Source: Quillaja saponaria (Eukaryota; Streptophyta; Magnoliopsida; Fabales; Quillajaceae). From it: a stretch of DNA of 64,000 bases. Position numbers and translations under genes: made by a program. Shown here piece after piece: positions 62,031-64,000 of this stretch (the stretch's first letter is position 1; each line of letters begins with the position of its first letter). Location of the stretch: positions 6,324,001 through 6,388,000 of the forward strand of contig CM055617.1 in the NCBI GenBank assembly GCA_029379385.1. The letters run 5' to 3'. The notes below the pieces were generated by a model. The model was not told the origin of the DNA, made no database searches, and saw only the letters and a list, made by a program, of their open reading frames with translations.

Positions 62031-62580
62031 GTCGATTGGAATCATTTCATCAAAAAAAATTTACGCCCATCTACTAAGAGGCGCACCATGTGTACCATGT
62101 GTGCTTTCTTTCTTTTGGTGTCATGTCAGCCTTATAAGGAAGCTGCTCTCGGATGCACTAGAGATGATGATGATGCTCATGCTGGGGCTTCAATTTGTGT
62201 GCACTCAGGCCATGAGAAGAGGTCAAGAGTGAGAGATGCAGCTAGGATTTTGAAGGGTGAATCACCACTACCATCGTTGCCAGCCAGTCTTTCAAAAAAG
62301 GAGAGACATTACTATTGATCTGCTTCTCCATCTGGAAGATCTCCAAAATGCTGCTTGGGTAGAAAGACTAGTGTAGCTGAGCAGCTTCCCATTGTGGATG
62401 AAGATTATCTTCCATATATAGAGAGCATTGGTCAAATTCACGTTCACAGCAATGTAAAGTGCAAGCCATCACAGTTTCTTTACCTCATTGTTTTACTTCT
62501 TGCTCTTTGAGTTTTGAATCTTTGATTACTATAATATTATTTTTTTAAAGTGAAAAGTCTATAAATTGTTCATTGAAGTC
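62031..62580. other. Unit B downstream block: unidentified coding-like stretch and PADRE 5' fragment
   Basis: Positions 62319-62470 match the first codons and 5' flank of the PADRE gene (38220-38360 region; shared CATCTGGAAGATCTCCAAAA), so this is a 5' fragment of that gene. Positions 62116-62318 are missing from unit A and read openly on the plus strand (GCTRDDDDAHAGASICVHSG, HEKRSRVRDAARILKGE, ending KKERHYY and a stop) after a possible acceptor TGTCAG. I do not recognise the protein. Confidence 0.6.
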
Positions 62581-63561
62581 TGTGAAGCACCGAAACGGAT
62601 ACGAGTAGATATATATCTGATAACAAAATTCGTTGATTTTTAAAAATTAAAGATACGATACGTTAGAAATATGTTTAATTAAATAATTTTAGTTATATTA
62701 TATTTATAATTTATAAGAAAAAGTTGTCACAATTTATAACATCAAATAGTCTGACAAGTAAATTCATCATATAAAATTATCCAAAAACACAATTTAAGCA
62801 AATTCATAATTTACAAACAACATAAAAAACAAATATAGTAACACAAGACAAGATATGTGCATTTGAAACACAAATCAAAAAACAAAACCACAGTTGGAGC
62901 CATCAAGAAACAGCAAGCACATATCCAACAAGATGTCTAGAACACTCAAATTTTTTAGACACATTGAAGAGAAAGGGAGAAGGAAGCTTCGGAGGCCTCG
63001 GAGTTCACAGATCAGTCAAAGGTAGAAAGGCGAAAATGAAGAACAGAAGCTGCGAAAATCAACAGAGATGAAGAACTGAAGAAGCTCCGAAAATCTGAGG
63101 CAAATTCAACAAAAGATTGAACCCAGGACCAGCGAATCAGAAAATCCCTCAACGATCAAACCCATCCGGCGAATCGGCAATTGTGAACGTAGAACTAAAG
63201 ATCGAGATGAGCTTCAGGCTTCAGCCTTCGAAATCCCTAAGTCTGAGCTTTATAGCCTTCGAATCCTAGTTTGAAGTTCGTAACTCGCAGAGAGAAAAGA
63301 GAGGAATTCACGAAGTAAAGAGAGAAAAGTAAACAAAATGCAAAGTTCCATGTAAGCTGTGTATGGGAGCCGTATCCAACCACTTTGGAGCCGTATCCAG
63401 CCGTCCTGAGCCGTATCCGAGCCGTGTCATTTTTAAAAAAAATAAAAAAATAATAATGGATACGTTTTTTATACGTATTCCAGCGTATCGGGACCGTATC
63501 CGTGTCGGATACGCACTCGACACGGATACGACCCCTACTTTGAAGTATCGGTGCTTCCCAG
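62581..63561. mobile_element. Non-autonomous MULE-like element with 9-bp target duplication
   Basis: ATTGAAGTC flanks both ends (62572-62580 and 63562-63570). The left end is TGTGAAGCACCGAAACGG; the right end reverse-complemented is CTGGGAAGCACCGATAC, so the inverted ends are short (about 13 bases). The right end is rich in GTATCC/GGATACG motifs. There is no transposase. Unit A has the empty site (TTCATTGAAATCCACTACC near 44935). Confidence 0.88.
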
Positions 63562-64000
63562 ATTGAAGTCCACTACCATATTAACAAAAGGGGAATTATT
63601 GAGGTCAACCCCCACCAAAAGGGGAATTATTGAGGTCAAAGCAGGGAGTGTTGTGAGTGGTATGGTTGTTTTTATTGGAGGATTTCTTCCTGGATGTTTG
63701 AATCAAGGAAGAAGGGGAAGTGGTATTCATGGACCTTGTAATCATATAAGCTAGGACCTCACAGTCTTGTATTGAAAGAACCAATGTTAGAGCTAGAATA
63801 GCTGCTGGGAGGAGGTTCAACACAGACAGGAAATCTCCATTGAAAGGATATGGAATTGCATCAGACGAGGAGGAGGAAGAAGATAGAGAAGGGTGAACTT
63901 TATCGTTGTTCTTTATCTTCATGTTGCTTTTGTTTCAGGTCTAGTTGTGAGGGAGAAAAGAACTGATGGGAATCAGTAATCACTCTATCAGAATTCAGAA
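63562..64000. other. Block X, second copy (gene relic of the duplicated unit)
   Basis: Matches 44940-45350 closely. It differs by a short internal duplication of AAAAGGGGAATTATTGAGGT near 63586-63640. A plus-strand frame encodes NVRARIAAGRRFNTDRKSPL followed by KGYGIASDEEEEEDREG and a stop at about 63896, but it is cut off upstream by stops. The duplicated unit continues past the window end. Confidence 0.6.

Overview
This is nuclear DNA from a flowering plant, most likely a eudicot. It is AT-rich, its genes are split by plant-type GT-AG introns, and it carries plant-only families: TPD1, FAR1-related, MAP70, two-pore K+ channel, HIPP, DUF761, PADRE and plant mobile domain. No tRNA, rRNA, CRISPR or operon structure is visible. 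All exon models below come from reading splice sites and frame by eye plus memory of the families; no search was run.

Positions 1-38.3 kb are ordinary gene space: the 3' half of an ADA2b-type transcriptional adaptor (+); a BAH-Agenet chromatin-reader gene with a 3.8-kb intron (-); a nuclear gene for a Ycf33/DUF751 chloroplast protein (+); a TPD1-like secreted anther signal (-); a small DUF7722 gene (+); a membrane-anchored DUF761 gene (+); a broken FRS10-like (FAR1/MULE-derived) gene (-); a vacuolar TPK1-type K+ channel (+); a MAP70 microtubule-associated protein gene (+) with a GC-AG intron and a frame-breaking short deletion; and a PADRE/DUF4228 gene (-).

Positions 38.3-64 kb are a head-to-tail tandem duplication. 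Each unit runs: PADRE 5' flank, SVR7-like PPR-SMR gene (-), spacer, HIPP gene (-), PADRE 5' flank again with an unidentified block. In unit A the PPR gene is full length except for one extra base, and the HIPP gene has expanded Pro-Ala and Cys-rich repeats and a frameshift before its CaaX box. In unit B the PPR is a clear pseudogene lacking its SMR domain, while the HIPP is intact and compact.

Mobile DNA has invaded the duplication. A 7-kb Mutator-like element (45376-52352) has long inverted ends, a 9-10 bp target duplication, a decayed transposase and a decayed plant-mobile-domain gene. A 981-bp non-autonomous MULE-like element (62581-63561) has a 9-bp target duplication, and the paralogous unit shows the empty site. 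A further element of about 1.55 kb sits at 60480-62030. Unit B also holds an array of about 1.1 kb of a roughly 20-bp CCCTAA-containing satellite and a 792-bp direct duplication.
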